From assembly GCF_009857595.1 (NCBI RefSeq), contig NZ_WWCU01000021.1, forward strand, positions 50,159 to 114,158: a stretch of 64,000 nt of DNA, given 5' to 3'. Within the stretch, counting starts at the first letter, position 1. Each line of letters opens with the position of its first letter. A program made the translations under genes and the position numbers. The notes beneath the pieces were generated by a model. That model saw only the letters and a program-made list of their open reading frames with translations. It ran no database searches and was not told the origin of the DNA. Source of the stretch: Pseudoduganella aquatica (GTDB lineage Bacteria > Pseudomonadota > Gammaproteobacteria > Burkholderiales > Burkholderiaceae_D). This document shows positions 25,270 through 33,622 of the stretch, piece after piece.

Positions 25270-27864
25270 ATGAGCGACTCACTCAAAACCTACAAGGCCA
25301 AGCGCAACTTCGACGTGACGCCCGAACCTGCCGAGGGAGGCGAGGAGGGCGGCGAGAACCTGTCGTTCGTCATCCAGAAGCACTGGGCCTCGCGGCTGCA
25401 TTACGACTTCCGCCTGGAGCTGGACGGCGCCATGAAGAGCTGGGCCGTGCCGAAAGGTCCCAGCTACGACACGCACGACAAGCGCATGGCCGTGCATGTG
25501 GAGGATCATCCCATTTCCTACAACAGCTTCGAGGGCACCATACCGGAGAAGCAGTATGGGGCGGGCAAGGTCATTATCTGGGACAAGGGAACCTGGCATC
25601 CGCTGGTGGATCCGCACAAGGGCTACAAGGCGGGCAGCCTGAAGTTCGAACTGCGCGGCCACAAGATGCACGGGCGCTGGGCGCTGGTGCGGATGAAGGG
25701 GCGGGGCGAGAAGCAGGAGGCCTGGCTGCTCATCAAGGAGAAAGACGAGTACGCGCGGCCCGCCGCCGAATTCAGCGTGGTGGACGAGATGCCGGACAGC
25801 GTGAAAAAGCTCGGCATGCCCAAGGCTGCGAGCCAGCGCTCAGCCAGCGCCAAGCCGGCCGCCAAGGCGGCGGATGCTGCCGAAGCCGCGCCGGCCCGCG
25901 AGCTGCCCGCCACGCTGTCTCCCGAACTGGCCACGCTGGTGGACAAGCCGCCCTCCAGCCCGCAGGACTGGCTGTTCGAGATCAAGTTCGACGGCTACCG
26001 CATCCTGGCGCGGGTGGACGGCAAGGACGTGCAGCTGTTCACCCGCAACGGCAACGACTGGACCCACAAGCTCAAGCCCCTGCAAGCCGCACTGCTGAAA
26101 ATGAAGCTGCCCTCCGGCTGGTATGACGGCGAAATTGTCGTGCATGACGAGACAGGGAGGCCGGATTTCGGCCTTCTGCAGCAATCCTTCGACAACGAAA
26201 AAACCGAAGATATTGTTTATTTCGTTTTCGACGCTCCCTACCTGGACGGCCATGACTTGCGCAGCGTGCCGCTGGAGCAGCGGCGCGCGCTGCTGTCCGC
26301 CGTCATGACAAAACACGGTACGGATACGGTGCGCCTGAGCGCGCAGATCGACGCGCTGCCGGAGGAAATGGTGGCCGCCGCCTGCAAAATGGGCCTGGAA
26401 GGCATTATCGGGAAACGGCGCGACTCGGCCTATACCTCCCGCCGTTCGGGCGACTGGATCAAGCTCAAATGCGGCCAGCGGCAGGAGTTCGTCATCGGCG
26501 GCTATACCGACCCGCAGGGCTCGCGCACCGGCATCGGTTCGCTGCTGCTCGGTACGCACGGCAAGGACGGCAAGCTGCACTACGCGGGCAATGTGGGCAG
26601 CGGCTTCAATCAAGCCAGCCTGGCCGCGCTGAGGGCCAGCCTGGAGAAGCTGGCGGTCGACGAAAACCCGTTTGCGTCCACGCGCGCCATTGCCAAAAAA
26701 GCGCACTGGGTCAAGCCGACGCTGGTGGCGGAGGTCAGCTTCGGCGAATGGACGCGCAGCGGCTCGGTGCGGCACGCCGTGTTCCAGGGGCTGCGCAAGG
26801 ACAAGCTGCCCCGCATGATCATGCGCGAGCAGCCGGCGCACCTTGAAGATCTGGCACATGCGGAGCCTGGGAAGCCCGCGCGGAAGACGGCCCGGAACCG
26901 CGTCGGCGCCAGCGCAAAAGCCAGCGCGAAGCCCAGAGAGGCCGATGCCGCCACGCCGGCGCTGCACGGCACGCTGCCGGACACGTTGAAAGTCACGAAT
27001 CCGGACCGTGTGATCGATGCGGAAAGCGGCACGACCAAGATTGCGCTTGTGCGCTACTACGCGCTGGTGGGCGAGCTGATGATGGAACATCTGAAGGAGC
27101 GGCCAGTATCGCTGGTGCGGGCTCCTGCGGGCGTGGGCGGAGAGCTGTTCTTCCAGAAGCACGCCGACGTGGCCAAAATGCCGGGCCTGAAGCATCTGGA
27201 CCAGGCGCTGGACCCGGACCATCCGCCCATGCTGGCAGTTGGCAGTGTGGAGGGCCTGCTGTCGGCCGCGCAGTGGAACGTGGTTGAAATCCACACCCAG
27301 AACGCCGTCGCGCGCAGCTACGAAAAGCCGAACCGCATGATCTTCGACCTGGACCCCGGCAAAGGCGTGGAATGGCCCGCAATCCAGGAGGCGGCGGAAC
27401 TGGTGCATGCCTTCCTCGCCGAATTGGGACTTCCCGCTTTTCTCAAGACCAGCGGCGGCAAGGGCCTGCACGTGGTGGTGCCGATCAAGCCCGCGTATGG
27501 CTGGGACACGGTGAAGGCGTTCTCGCAAGCCATCGTCGAGCATGTGGCGGGCGCGCTGCCGGACCGGTTCTCGTTCAAGAGCGGGCCGAAAAACCGGGTG
27601 GGCAAGATCTATATCGACTACCTGCGCAATGGCCGTGGTGCCACCACGGTGTGCGCATGGTCGGCGCGCACGCGGCCGGGACTGGGCATTTCGGTGCCCG
27701 TCCGCTGGGACGAGCTGCCCAAGCTGAAAGGCGGCGACCACTGGACGGTGGCCACCGTGCACCAGCGGCTGGACGAGGGCAACGCGCCGTGGGACGACTA
27801 CGCCTCCAGCGCGAAGAGCATCACTGCAGCGATGAAGCAGTTCGGATTCAAGCCGGAAGACTAG
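25270..27864 (+). CDS. ligD: Multifunctional DNA ligase D (PE-LIG-POL)
   Basis: 864 residues carrying all three LigD modules. The 3'-phosphoesterase (about 10-165) has RLHYDFRLELDG and VEDHP. The ATP-dependent ligase (about 215-530) has nucleophile Lys239 in EIKFDGYR. The archaeo-eukaryotic primase-type polymerase (about 570-860) has MIFDLDPG. Ala/Lys-rich linkers join them. It fills, trims and seals broken ends together with Ku in bacterial non-homologous end joining. The PE-LIG-POL order is the one common in proteobacteria. The convergent gene downstream, 21 bp away, encodes Ku, so the full two-component system is here. Confidence 0.96.
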   Translation: MSDSLKTYKAKRNFDVTPEPAEGGEEGGENLSFVIQKHWASRLHYDFRLELDGAMKSWAVPKGPSYDTHDKRMAVHVEDHPISYNSFEGTIPEKQYGAGKVIIWDKGTWHPLVDPHKGYKAGSLKFELRGHKMHGRWALVRMKGRGEKQEAWLLIKEKDEYARPAAEFSVVDEMPDSVKKLGMPKAASQRSASAKPAAKAADAAEAAPARELPATLSPELATLVDKPPSSPQDWLFEIKFDGYRILARVDGKDVQLFTRNGNDWTHKLKPLQAALLKMKLPSGWYDGEIVVHDETGRPDFGLLQQSFDNEKTEDIVYFVFDAPYLDGHDLRSVPLEQRRALLSAVMTKHGTDTVRLSAQIDALPEEMVAAACKMGLEGIIGKRRDSAYTSRRSGDWIKLKCGQRQEFVIGGYTDPQGSRTGIGSLLLGTHGKDGKLHYAGNVGSGFNQASLAALRASLEKLAVDENPFASTRAIAKKAHWVKPTLVAEVSFGEWTRSGSVRHAVFQGLRKDKLPRMIMREQPAHLEDLAHAEPGKPARKTARNRVGASAKASAKPREADAATPALHGTLPDTLKVTNPDRVIDAESGTTKIALVRYYALVGELMMEHLKERPVSLVRAPAGVGGELFFQKHADVAKMPGLKHLDQALDPDHPPMLAVGSVEGLLSAAQWNVVEIHTQNAVARSYEKPNRMIFDLDPGKGVEWPAIQEAAELVHAFLAELGLPAFLKTSGGKGLHVVVPIKPAYGWDTVKAFSQAIVEHVAGALPDRFSFKSGPKNRVGKIYIDYLRNGRGATTVCAWSARTRPGLGISVPVRWDELPKLKGGDHWTVATVHQRLDEGNAPWDDYASSAKSITAAMKQFGFKPED

Positions 27865-27885
27865 CGGCAGGGCGGGGCGCCGAGG

Positions 27886-28854
27886 TCAGGCTGCGCGGCG
27901 CACGCGCGTGGACGCCGCCGTGGAGCGGGGCTTGGCCGCCTTCTTGGCCGCAGGTTTCGCAGCGGTCTTCGCTGCCGTCCTGGCTGCGGCCTTCGCCGCA
28001 GGCTTGGCGGCGGGTTTGGCCGCAGCCCGCGCCGGCGCATCGGCTTTCGGCGCCTTCTCCTTGCCGCCCAGGCTCTGCTTGAGCAGCGCCACCAGGTCCA
28101 CCACGTTGCTGCTGGCGGGCTTTTCCTTCTCCGGCGCGGCAACGGTGATCGACTTGGTTTGCTTCGCCTTCACTTTCTTCTCGACCAGTGCCAGCACGTC
28201 GTTCTTGTACGTATCGTGGTACTGCTCGGGATTCCATTCCTCCGTCATGCCCTCCACCAGCGACAGGGCCATCTGCAGCTCCTTGTCGGTGATGCCGGCC
28301 GACTTGAGCGTTTTCGGCGGCAGCTTCAGCTCTTCGGTGCTGCGGATCTCTTCGGCGAAGCGCAAGGTGTTGAGCACGATGCCGTCGTCCACGCACACCA
28401 GCGCGCACAGGTGCTGGCGCACGCGTATCACCACCGTGGCGATGGCGATGCGGCCGGCCTTGCGCAAGGTCTCGCGCAGCAGCGCGTAGACCTTGCCGCC
28501 GCCGCGTCCCGGCGCCAGGTAGTAGGGCGTTTCGAAGTAGGTCAGCGGCACGTCGGCGGCGTCCACGAAGGCCAGGATGTCGATGGTCTGCGTGGCCGCC
28601 ACGTTGGCCTGGCGCAGATCCTCGTCGGACAGCACCACGTACTCGTCCTGCTTGTACTCGTAGCCCTTGACGATGTTGTCCCACACGACTTCCTTGCCGG
28701 TGTTCTTGTTGTAGCGCTTGAAGCCGATGGGCGAGAAGTCGCGCCGGTCCAGCATGGTCAGGTCCAGGTCATGCGACTGCACCGCCGTGTGCATCTCGAC
28801 CGGAATGTGCACCAGCCCGAAGCTGATGGCGCCTTTCCACAATGCGCGTGCCAT
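27886..28854 (-). CDS. ku: Non-homologous end-joining protein Ku
   Basis: 322 residues. It begins MARALWKGAISFGLVHIPVE, the bacterial Ku signature, with the Ku core to about residue 230 (RYNKNTGKEV, YFETPYYLAPG, MTEEWNPEQYHDTYK). A long, lysine- and alanine-rich C-terminal tail (about 255-322, AAKPAAK-type repeats) resembles histone H1 and probably binds DNA; such extended tails are known in some bacterial Ku proteins. It forms homodimeric rings on DNA ends and recruits LigD. Convergent with ligD. Confidence 0.95.
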   Translation of the reverse strand: MARALWKGAISFGLVHIPVEMHTAVQSHDLDLTMLDRRDFSPIGFKRYNKNTGKEVVWDNIVKGYEYKQDEYVVLSDEDLRQANVAATQTIDILAFVDAADVPLTYFETPYYLAPGRGGGKVYALLRETLRKAGRIAIATVVIRVRQHLCALVCVDDGIVLNTLRFAEEIRSTEELKLPPKTLKSAGITDKELQMALSLVEGMTEEWNPEQYHDTYKNDVLALVEKKVKAKQTKSITVAAPEKEKPASSNVVDLVALLKQSLGGKEKAPKADAPARAAAKPAAKPAAKAAARTAAKTAAKPAAKKAAKPRSTAASTRVRRAA

Positions 28855-28866
28855 GGGACCGTCCTC

Positions 28867-29853
28867 CTAGTTGCCTACGCTGCCGGTCACCGGCAGCACG
28901 ATGCCCGTGATATAGCTGGAACAGCAGGGCGCCGCCAGGAACACATAGGACGGCGCCAGCTCTTCCGGCTGCGCCGGGCGTTTCATGTCGGTGGAGGCGC
29001 CGAACTGCGCGATCTTGTCCGGCGGCTGGTCGGCCGGATTGAGCGGCGTCCAGACCGGGCCGGGCGCCACCGCGTTCACGCGTATGCCCTTGTCCAGCAG
29101 GTTGGACGCCAGCGACATGGTGAAGGCGTGGATGGCGCCCTTGGTGGTGGAATAGTCCAGCAGGTGCGCCGAGCCTTGCAGCCCCGTCACCGAGCCGGTG
29201 TTGATAATGGACGCGCCGCGCTGCAGGTGCGGTTCCACCGCCTTGGCCATGTGGAAGTAACCATATACGTTGGTGCGCATGGTGAGGTCGAAGCGCTCCT
29301 CGGACAGCTCGGCCAGCGAGCCGGCATGCGCCTGGAAGGCCGCGTTGTTGACCAGGATGTCGATATGGCCGAACTCCGCCAGCACCTCATCCACGGCGCG
29401 GCGGCAGAAGGCCGGGTCGCTCACGTCGCCGGGCAGCAGCAGGCAGCTCTGGCCCTCGGCCTCCACGAAGCGCTTGGTTTCGGCCGCGTCCCCGTGTTCG
29501 TCCAGGTAGATGATGGCCACGTCCGCCCCCTCGCGCGCGTACAGCACCGCCACCGAACGGCCTATGCCCGAATCGCCGCCGGTGATGATGGCGGCCATGC
29601 CGGCCAGCTTGCCGCTGCCGCGATAGTCCGGCGCCAGGAAGCGCGGCCGCAGCTCCATGTCCGCTTCGCTGCCGGGCTTTTGCAGGTGCTGCCTGGGTAG
29701 GGGCGGGCTGGGCTGGTCGTGGTGGCCGGTCTGCACGGCATCCCGGCTGGCCTTCTGCTGGCCCCGGGACTGGTCGCGCTGGTCCTGCTCTTGCTGCACA
29801 GCACGTTGCATGCTGGCGGCGGACTGCGGCGCCTTGTTTTCCGATTGTGCCAT
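28867..29853 (-). CDS. Short-chain dehydrogenase/reductase with hydrophilic N-terminal extension
   Basis: 328 residues. The first 65 or so are low-complexity Gln/Asp/Lys-rich, as in YghA/YhxC-type SDRs. Then a classical SDR domain: nucleotide-binding GGDSGIGR near 98, VNNAA, catalytic Tyr and Lys in YSTTKGA with Ser in GSVTG, and the terminal GIVLPVTG. Substrate unknown; relatives are general-stress aldehyde or ketone reductases. AAGGAG precedes the ATG at 29853. It is 12 bp upstream of ku on the same strand and could be co-transcribed with it, which would fit a stress or stationary-phase unit. Confidence 0.88.
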   Translation of the reverse strand: MAQSENKAPQSAASMQRAVQQEQDQRDQSRGQQKASRDAVQTGHHDQPSPPLPRQHLQKPGSEADMELRPRFLAPDYRGSGKLAGMAAIITGGDSGIGRSVAVLYAREGADVAIIYLDEHGDAAETKRFVEAEGQSCLLLPGDVSDPAFCRRAVDEVLAEFGHIDILVNNAAFQAHAGSLAELSEERFDLTMRTNVYGYFHMAKAVEPHLQRGASIINTGSVTGLQGSAHLLDYSTTKGAIHAFTMSLASNLLDKGIRVNAVAPGPVWTPLNPADQPPDKIAQFGASTDMKRPAQPEELAPSYVFLAAPCCSSYITGIVLPVTGSVGN

Positions 29854-30017
29854 GGTGCTCTCCTTCGTCTGCAAGCTGCCAGTATTGGGAAGGATGGCGT
29901 GGACAACCGTGCGGTTTCACACATAAATCTGGTTTTTTAACCCACATACGTTGCTAACTATGAACTTTATGGCAAACTGTAGAGGCCATACTTATAAGAA
30001 TGCTTTGGGGATATCTC

Positions 30018-31502
30018 ATGACCGCAGAAATCGACAGCCATGCCCGGCGCGTGGGGCTCTTTCTCAACCTGGCAGGCGAGCGGCGCGGCGAGTTCCAAGC
30101 CAGTTGCGGCGAGCTGTTCAACCGTTTGCTGCTGACGGAAACCTTCGATGGCGCCACCGCCATGCTGGCGCGCCAGCCGGTGGACCTGCTGGTACTCGAC
30201 CTGGACGGCTTCGACGACAGCGGCGACCTGTCCGCCGCCAGCGCGCTGGTGCGTGCCCGGCAGGGTGCACCGGTGCTGGTTTTATGTCCCTACGGAAACA
30301 CCGCCTGGCTGCCCGAACTGATGGCGGCCGGACCGCTGACTTACCGCATCAGTCCGCTGTTGAGCGAAGACCTGCAGCAGTCGGTGAGCCAGGCGCTGAC
30401 GGCGCCGCTGGACGCGGCCGCCGCGCAACAGCAGGCGCTGCTGGACAAGGAGAAAGAGCTGCGCGACCTGCTGGCCATCCAGCGCGGCGTACAGCGCGCG
30501 CTGACCGGCATGGACGAGCTGGGCACAATGGCCGCGCGCATCTGCACCGCGCTGTGCAGCTTCCCCGGCGTGCGGCACGCGGCGCTGTTCCACATGCAGG
30601 AGCGCGGCAACCTGGTGCTGGCGGCGCAGGAGGCGCGCAACCATCTGGACATGGCGCGGCTGCTGCAGCGCAGCGAGCGGCTGCTGCAGTCGCCGCTGTC
30701 GGACACCTTCCCGCCGCTGATGGCGGTGGGCAGCGGCGACATGGTGCTGCTGGACGCGCCGGAAAAAGCGGGCGACCCCGAGCTGGCCATGCAGCTGCAC
30801 GACAAGGGCGTGCGCATGGTGCTGGCGCTGCCGCTGCGCAGCGAGGCGGGCGGGCCGGTGCAGGGCGCCGTCAGCCTGATGTTCGACCGCCACATTGCGT
30901 TTTCGCGCGAGCAGTTTTCCGGCCTGGGCAGCCTGGCGCAGTTCATCAGTTTCGGGCTCGCGATGAGCGAGCTCAAGCACCAGAACGACGCGCTGGCTGG
31001 CAAGCTGACGCAGATCACGACGGTGGATGCGCTGACGGGTGCGGTGAACCGGCGCCACGGCGAGGCCGAGCTGGACAACGAAATCCGGCGCGCGCGGCGC
31101 TACGGCATGCCGCTGGGCGTGATCGCGTTCGACATCGACAACTTCCGTTCGGTGAACGACATCTACGGCTACCCCTGTGGCGACCAGGCCTTGCGCACGG
31201 TGGCGCAGACGGTGCTGAGCCGGTTGCGCACGTCGGACCAGCTGGTGCGGATGCGGGGCGAGGAATTCCTGATCATCGCCACGCACACGGCCGCGATCGA
31301 CGCGCTGAAGCTGGCCGAAAAGCTGCGCGAGACCATCGCCACCACCGAGCTGCCGGGCTGCGAAATGGTGACGATCAGCCTGGGCGTGGCGCAAGCCGGC
31401 CCGGAAGAGGGCGCCAGCACCCTGCTGGAGCGCCTGGACGCCGCCCTGCACCGCGCCAAGCGCGCCGGCCGCAACTGTGTCGAACTCGCCATGGCCTCCT
31501 GA
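30018..31502 (+). CDS. GAF-GGDEF protein with altered signature (RGEEF)
   Basis: 494 residues. A receiver-like N-terminal domain (about 10-130, VDLLVLDLDGFDD) and a coiled coil lead to a GAF-like domain (about 155-315) and a GGDEF domain (about 335-490). The metal site FDIDNFRSVND and the inhibitory RTSD motif (404-407, five residues before the active site) are kept, but the signature reads RGEEF (413-417), with Arg for the first Gly. That change usually cripples cyclase activity, so the domain may bind GTP or c-di-GMP as a sensor. Start follows TTGGGG at seven bases. Divergent from the SDR gene. Confidence 0.88.
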   Translation: MTAEIDSHARRVGLFLNLAGERRGEFQASCGELFNRLLLTETFDGATAMLARQPVDLLVLDLDGFDDSGDLSAASALVRARQGAPVLVLCPYGNTAWLPELMAAGPLTYRISPLLSEDLQQSVSQALTAPLDAAAAQQQALLDKEKELRDLLAIQRGVQRALTGMDELGTMAARICTALCSFPGVRHAALFHMQERGNLVLAAQEARNHLDMARLLQRSERLLQSPLSDTFPPLMAVGSGDMVLLDAPEKAGDPELAMQLHDKGVRMVLALPLRSEAGGPVQGAVSLMFDRHIAFSREQFSGLGSLAQFISFGLAMSELKHQNDALAGKLTQITTVDALTGAVNRRHGEAELDNEIRRARRYGMPLGVIAFDIDNFRSVNDIYGYPCGDQALRTVAQTVLSRLRTSDQLVRMRGEEFLIIATHTAAIDALKLAEKLRETIATTELPGCEMVTISLGVAQAGPEEGASTLLERLDAALHRAKRAGRNCVELAMAS

Positions 31503-31513
31503 TCCCTGGCCAG

Positions 31514-31731
31514 CCTCAGCCGCATTTCCCCCAATTCGGGGTCAGACCCCGGATGGCACAGGATGCGGCTCAGCTCGCTTGCCTTATTGGGCGGCAGCTG
31601 GCCAATTGTCGCTGGAGTCCTACGGGATCTGCCATCCCATCCCATCTGGATTCCTGTATTCCTACAAGCAGCCTGAGCCGCATTTCCCGCGTCCGGGGTC
31701 TGACCCCGAAATGGGGGAAATGCGGCTGAGG
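31514..31731. repeat. Pair of 39-bp inverted repeats with GGGGTCAGACCCC core
   Basis: Copy 31514-31552 and copy 31693-31731 are reverse complements with a single mismatch. Each contains GAGCCGCATTTCCC-type sequence and the palindrome GGGGTCAGACCCC (or its T form). A shorter direct copy overlaps the right arm (31672-31706). The 140 bp between the arms has no gene. This fills the gap between the convergent GGDEF and thiolase genes and could form a long hairpin terminator. It looks like a non-autonomous mobile repeat of the kind scattered in Burkholderiales. Confidence 0.75.
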
Positions 31732-31740
31732 TTGCTTGGC

Positions 31741-32874
31741 TTAGAGTGCTTCGAGGATGGTGGCGACGCCTTGGCCGCCGCCGACGCACTGGGTGGCCAG
31801 CGCGTAGCGGCCTTGCTGGCGCGCCAGCAGCGCGGCGGCTTTGCCGGTGATGCGCGCGCCGGTGGCGCCCAGCGGGTGGCCGATGGCCATGCCGCCGCCG
31901 TCGATGTTGACGATCGCCGGATCGATGCCCAGCTCGCGCACGCTGGCCAGCGCCTGGGAGGCGAACGCTTCGTTGATTTCCGCCACGTCCAGCTGCGCCG
32001 CCGTGATGCCGGCCTGCGCCAGCGCCTTGCGCGTGGCCGGCACCGGCCCGATGCCCATCACCGCCGGGTCCACGCCCGTCGACGCCATGCCGATAATGCG
32101 CGCGCTTGGCTTCAGGCCGTGCTTGCGCGCGAACGCTTCGCTCGTCACCAGCACCGCCGAGGCGCCGTCGGTCAGCGGCGAGGACGTGCCCGCCGTCACC
32201 ACGCCGTCGTCGCGGAACACCGGCTTCAGGCCGGCCAGCGCTTCCAGCGAGGTGCCGGGACGGATGCAGCCGTCTTCGCTCACCAGCTCGCCTGCGGCCG
32301 TGCGCACCGGCACAATCTCGTCCGCCAGCAGGCCGGACTCGCGCGCCGTGGCCGCTTTCCGGTGCGATTCAAAGGCCATCCGCTCCTGGTCGCCGCGCGC
32401 CACCTCATAGCGGCTGGCGACGTTTTCGGCGGTGTCGCCCATGCTGATGTAGGTGTCGCTGTGCTCGTATAGCTGCGGATTGGGCGAGAAGTTGAAGCCG
32501 CCCTGCGGCACCATCGTCATCGATTCCACGCCCACGCACAGGTAGGCCTCGCCCAGCCCGGCCTCTATCTGCGCGGCGGCAATGTGGATGGCGGACATGG
32601 ACGAGCCGCAGAAGCGGTTCACCGTCATCCCCGGCACTTCGAACGGGAAGCCGGCCAGCAGCGACACCACGCGCGCCAGGTTGTTGCCCTGTGACGATTC
32701 CGGATAGGCGCAGCCCAGGATCACGTCGTCCAGCAGCGCCGGGTCGAGGCCGGTGCGCTGCATCAGGCCTTGCACCACCTGGGCGGCGAGGTCGTCGGGA
32801 CGGGTTTCGGCCAGCTTGCCTTTGCGGGCGAAATGGAAGGGGGAGCGCGCGTAGGCGCTGATCACGGCTTTCAT
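31741..32874 (-). CDS. Acetyl-CoA C-acyltransferase (thiolase)
   Basis: 377 residues, normal thiolase length. The catalytic triad is intact: Cys89 in VNRFCGSSM, His333 in GHPLGATGAR and Cys363 in TQCVGGGQG, plus NEAFASQ. It condenses or cleaves acyl-CoA (3-ketoacyl-CoA thiolase, FadA-like, in fatty-acid or aromatic-acid beta-oxidation). No fadB partner adjoins it. It is divergent from a TetR regulator with a perfect dyad in the shared promoter, so it is probably repressed until an acyl-CoA-type ligand appears (inference from FadR/PaaR-type systems). Confidence 0.92.
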   Translation of the reverse strand: MKAVISAYARSPFHFARKGKLAETRPDDLAAQVVQGLMQRTGLDPALLDDVILGCAYPESSQGNNLARVVSLLAGFPFEVPGMTVNRFCGSSMSAIHIAAAQIEAGLGEAYLCVGVESMTMVPQGGFNFSPNPQLYEHSDTYISMGDTAENVASRYEVARGDQERMAFESHRKAATARESGLLADEIVPVRTAAGELVSEDGCIRPGTSLEALAGLKPVFRDDGVVTAGTSSPLTDGASAVLVTSEAFARKHGLKPSARIIGMASTGVDPAVMGIGPVPATRKALAQAGITAAQLDVAEINEAFASQALASVRELGIDPAIVNIDGGGMAIGHPLGATGARITGKAAALLARQQGRYALATQCVGGGQGVATILEAL

Positions 32875-32910
32875 AGTGGCTCCTTAAATTACGATCATCA
32901 TCAATGATTC

Positions 32911-32935
32911 ATATATTACGGCCGTAATGTATAAT
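32911..32935 (+). promoter_or_regulatory. TetR operator overlapping the tetR promoter
   Basis: ATTACGGCCGTAAT (32915-32928) is a perfect 14-bp palindrome, extended to 22 bp (32911-32932) with one mismatched pair. It abuts and overlaps a perfect -10, TATAAT (32930-32935), so it fills the spacer of the tetR promoter. The same site would also block the divergent thiolase promoter. Confidence 0.75.
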
Positions 32936-32967
32936 GTCAAGCAGAACTTGGCGACGGGGAGAGCATC

Positions 32968-33540
32968 ATGAAGGTGAGCAGGGAGCAGGCGGCGTTGAAC
33001 CGCGAGCGGATTGTGGAGACGGCGGCCAGGCTGTTCCGCGAGAAGGGTTTTGACGGCATCGGCGTGGCCGATTTGATGAAGGGCGCGGGCTTGACGCACG
33101 GCGGCTTTTACGGCCACTTCGCTTCCAAGGAGGTGCTGCTGGCGGAAGCCACCGCCAAGGCGCTGGAGAAGTCGCTGATGAAGTGGCGCAAGCTGGCCGA
33201 TGGCGCGCCGGCGCGGCCGGTGGCGGCCATCGCCGAGTCCTATCTGTCGGTGGCGCACCGCGATTGCCCGGGCCGGGGCTGCGCCGTCAGCACCTTGGGC
33301 ACCGATGCGGCGCGTTCCGGTCCGGAAGTGCGGCAGGCCATGGCGGCCGGCGTGCAGGCGCAGCTCAAGCTGCTGGCCGAGCTGGAGCCGGGCGCGGACG
33401 CCGCCGCCCAACGCCAGCGCGCCATCGCCGATTACGCCAGCATGGTGGGCGGCTTGGTGCTGTCGCGCGTGATGGCGGACCCGGCGCAGTCTGAGGAAGT
33501 GCTGGCGGCGGTGCTGGCGGAGCTGGAGCAGGGCCGCTAG
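32968..33540 (+). CDS. TetR/AcrR-family transcriptional regulator
   Basis: 190 residues. The N-terminal helix-turn-helix is typical (RERIVETAARLFREKGFDGIG, then DLMKGAGLTHGGFYGHFASKE), with HGGFYGHF as the recognition helix. The C-terminal ligand domain resembles the AcrR-like group with a conserved Cys (HRDCPGRGCAVSTLG). It probably represses itself and the divergent thiolase gene through the palindrome at 32911-32932. Confidence 0.92.
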   Translation: MKVSREQAALNRERIVETAARLFREKGFDGIGVADLMKGAGLTHGGFYGHFASKEVLLAEATAKALEKSLMKWRKLADGAPARPVAAIAESYLSVAHRDCPGRGCAVSTLGTDAARSGPEVRQAMAAGVQAQLKLLAELEPGADAAAQRQRAIADYASMVGGLVLSRVMADPAQSEEVLAAVLAELEQGR

Positions 33541-33587
33541 AGGCAGTGCGGGTGCTTTGCGGCGGGATGGCTGCGGAGCAAGAAAAA

Positions 33588-33618
33588 CGGGTATATTGTT
33601 ATTTAATAAACCCGGAGG
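33588..33618 (+). other. AU-rich hairpin abutting the Shine-Dalgarno of the S41-like gene
   Basis: CGGGT (33588-33592) pairs with ACCCG (33610-33614), and TATT (33594-33597) with AATA (33605-33608), with one A-A mismatch and a 7-nt AU loop. The stem ends on the first G of GGAGG (33614-33618), so folding could limit ribosome access. Whether this is regulation or chance is unknown. Confidence 0.35.
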
Positions 33619-33622
33619 CCGC

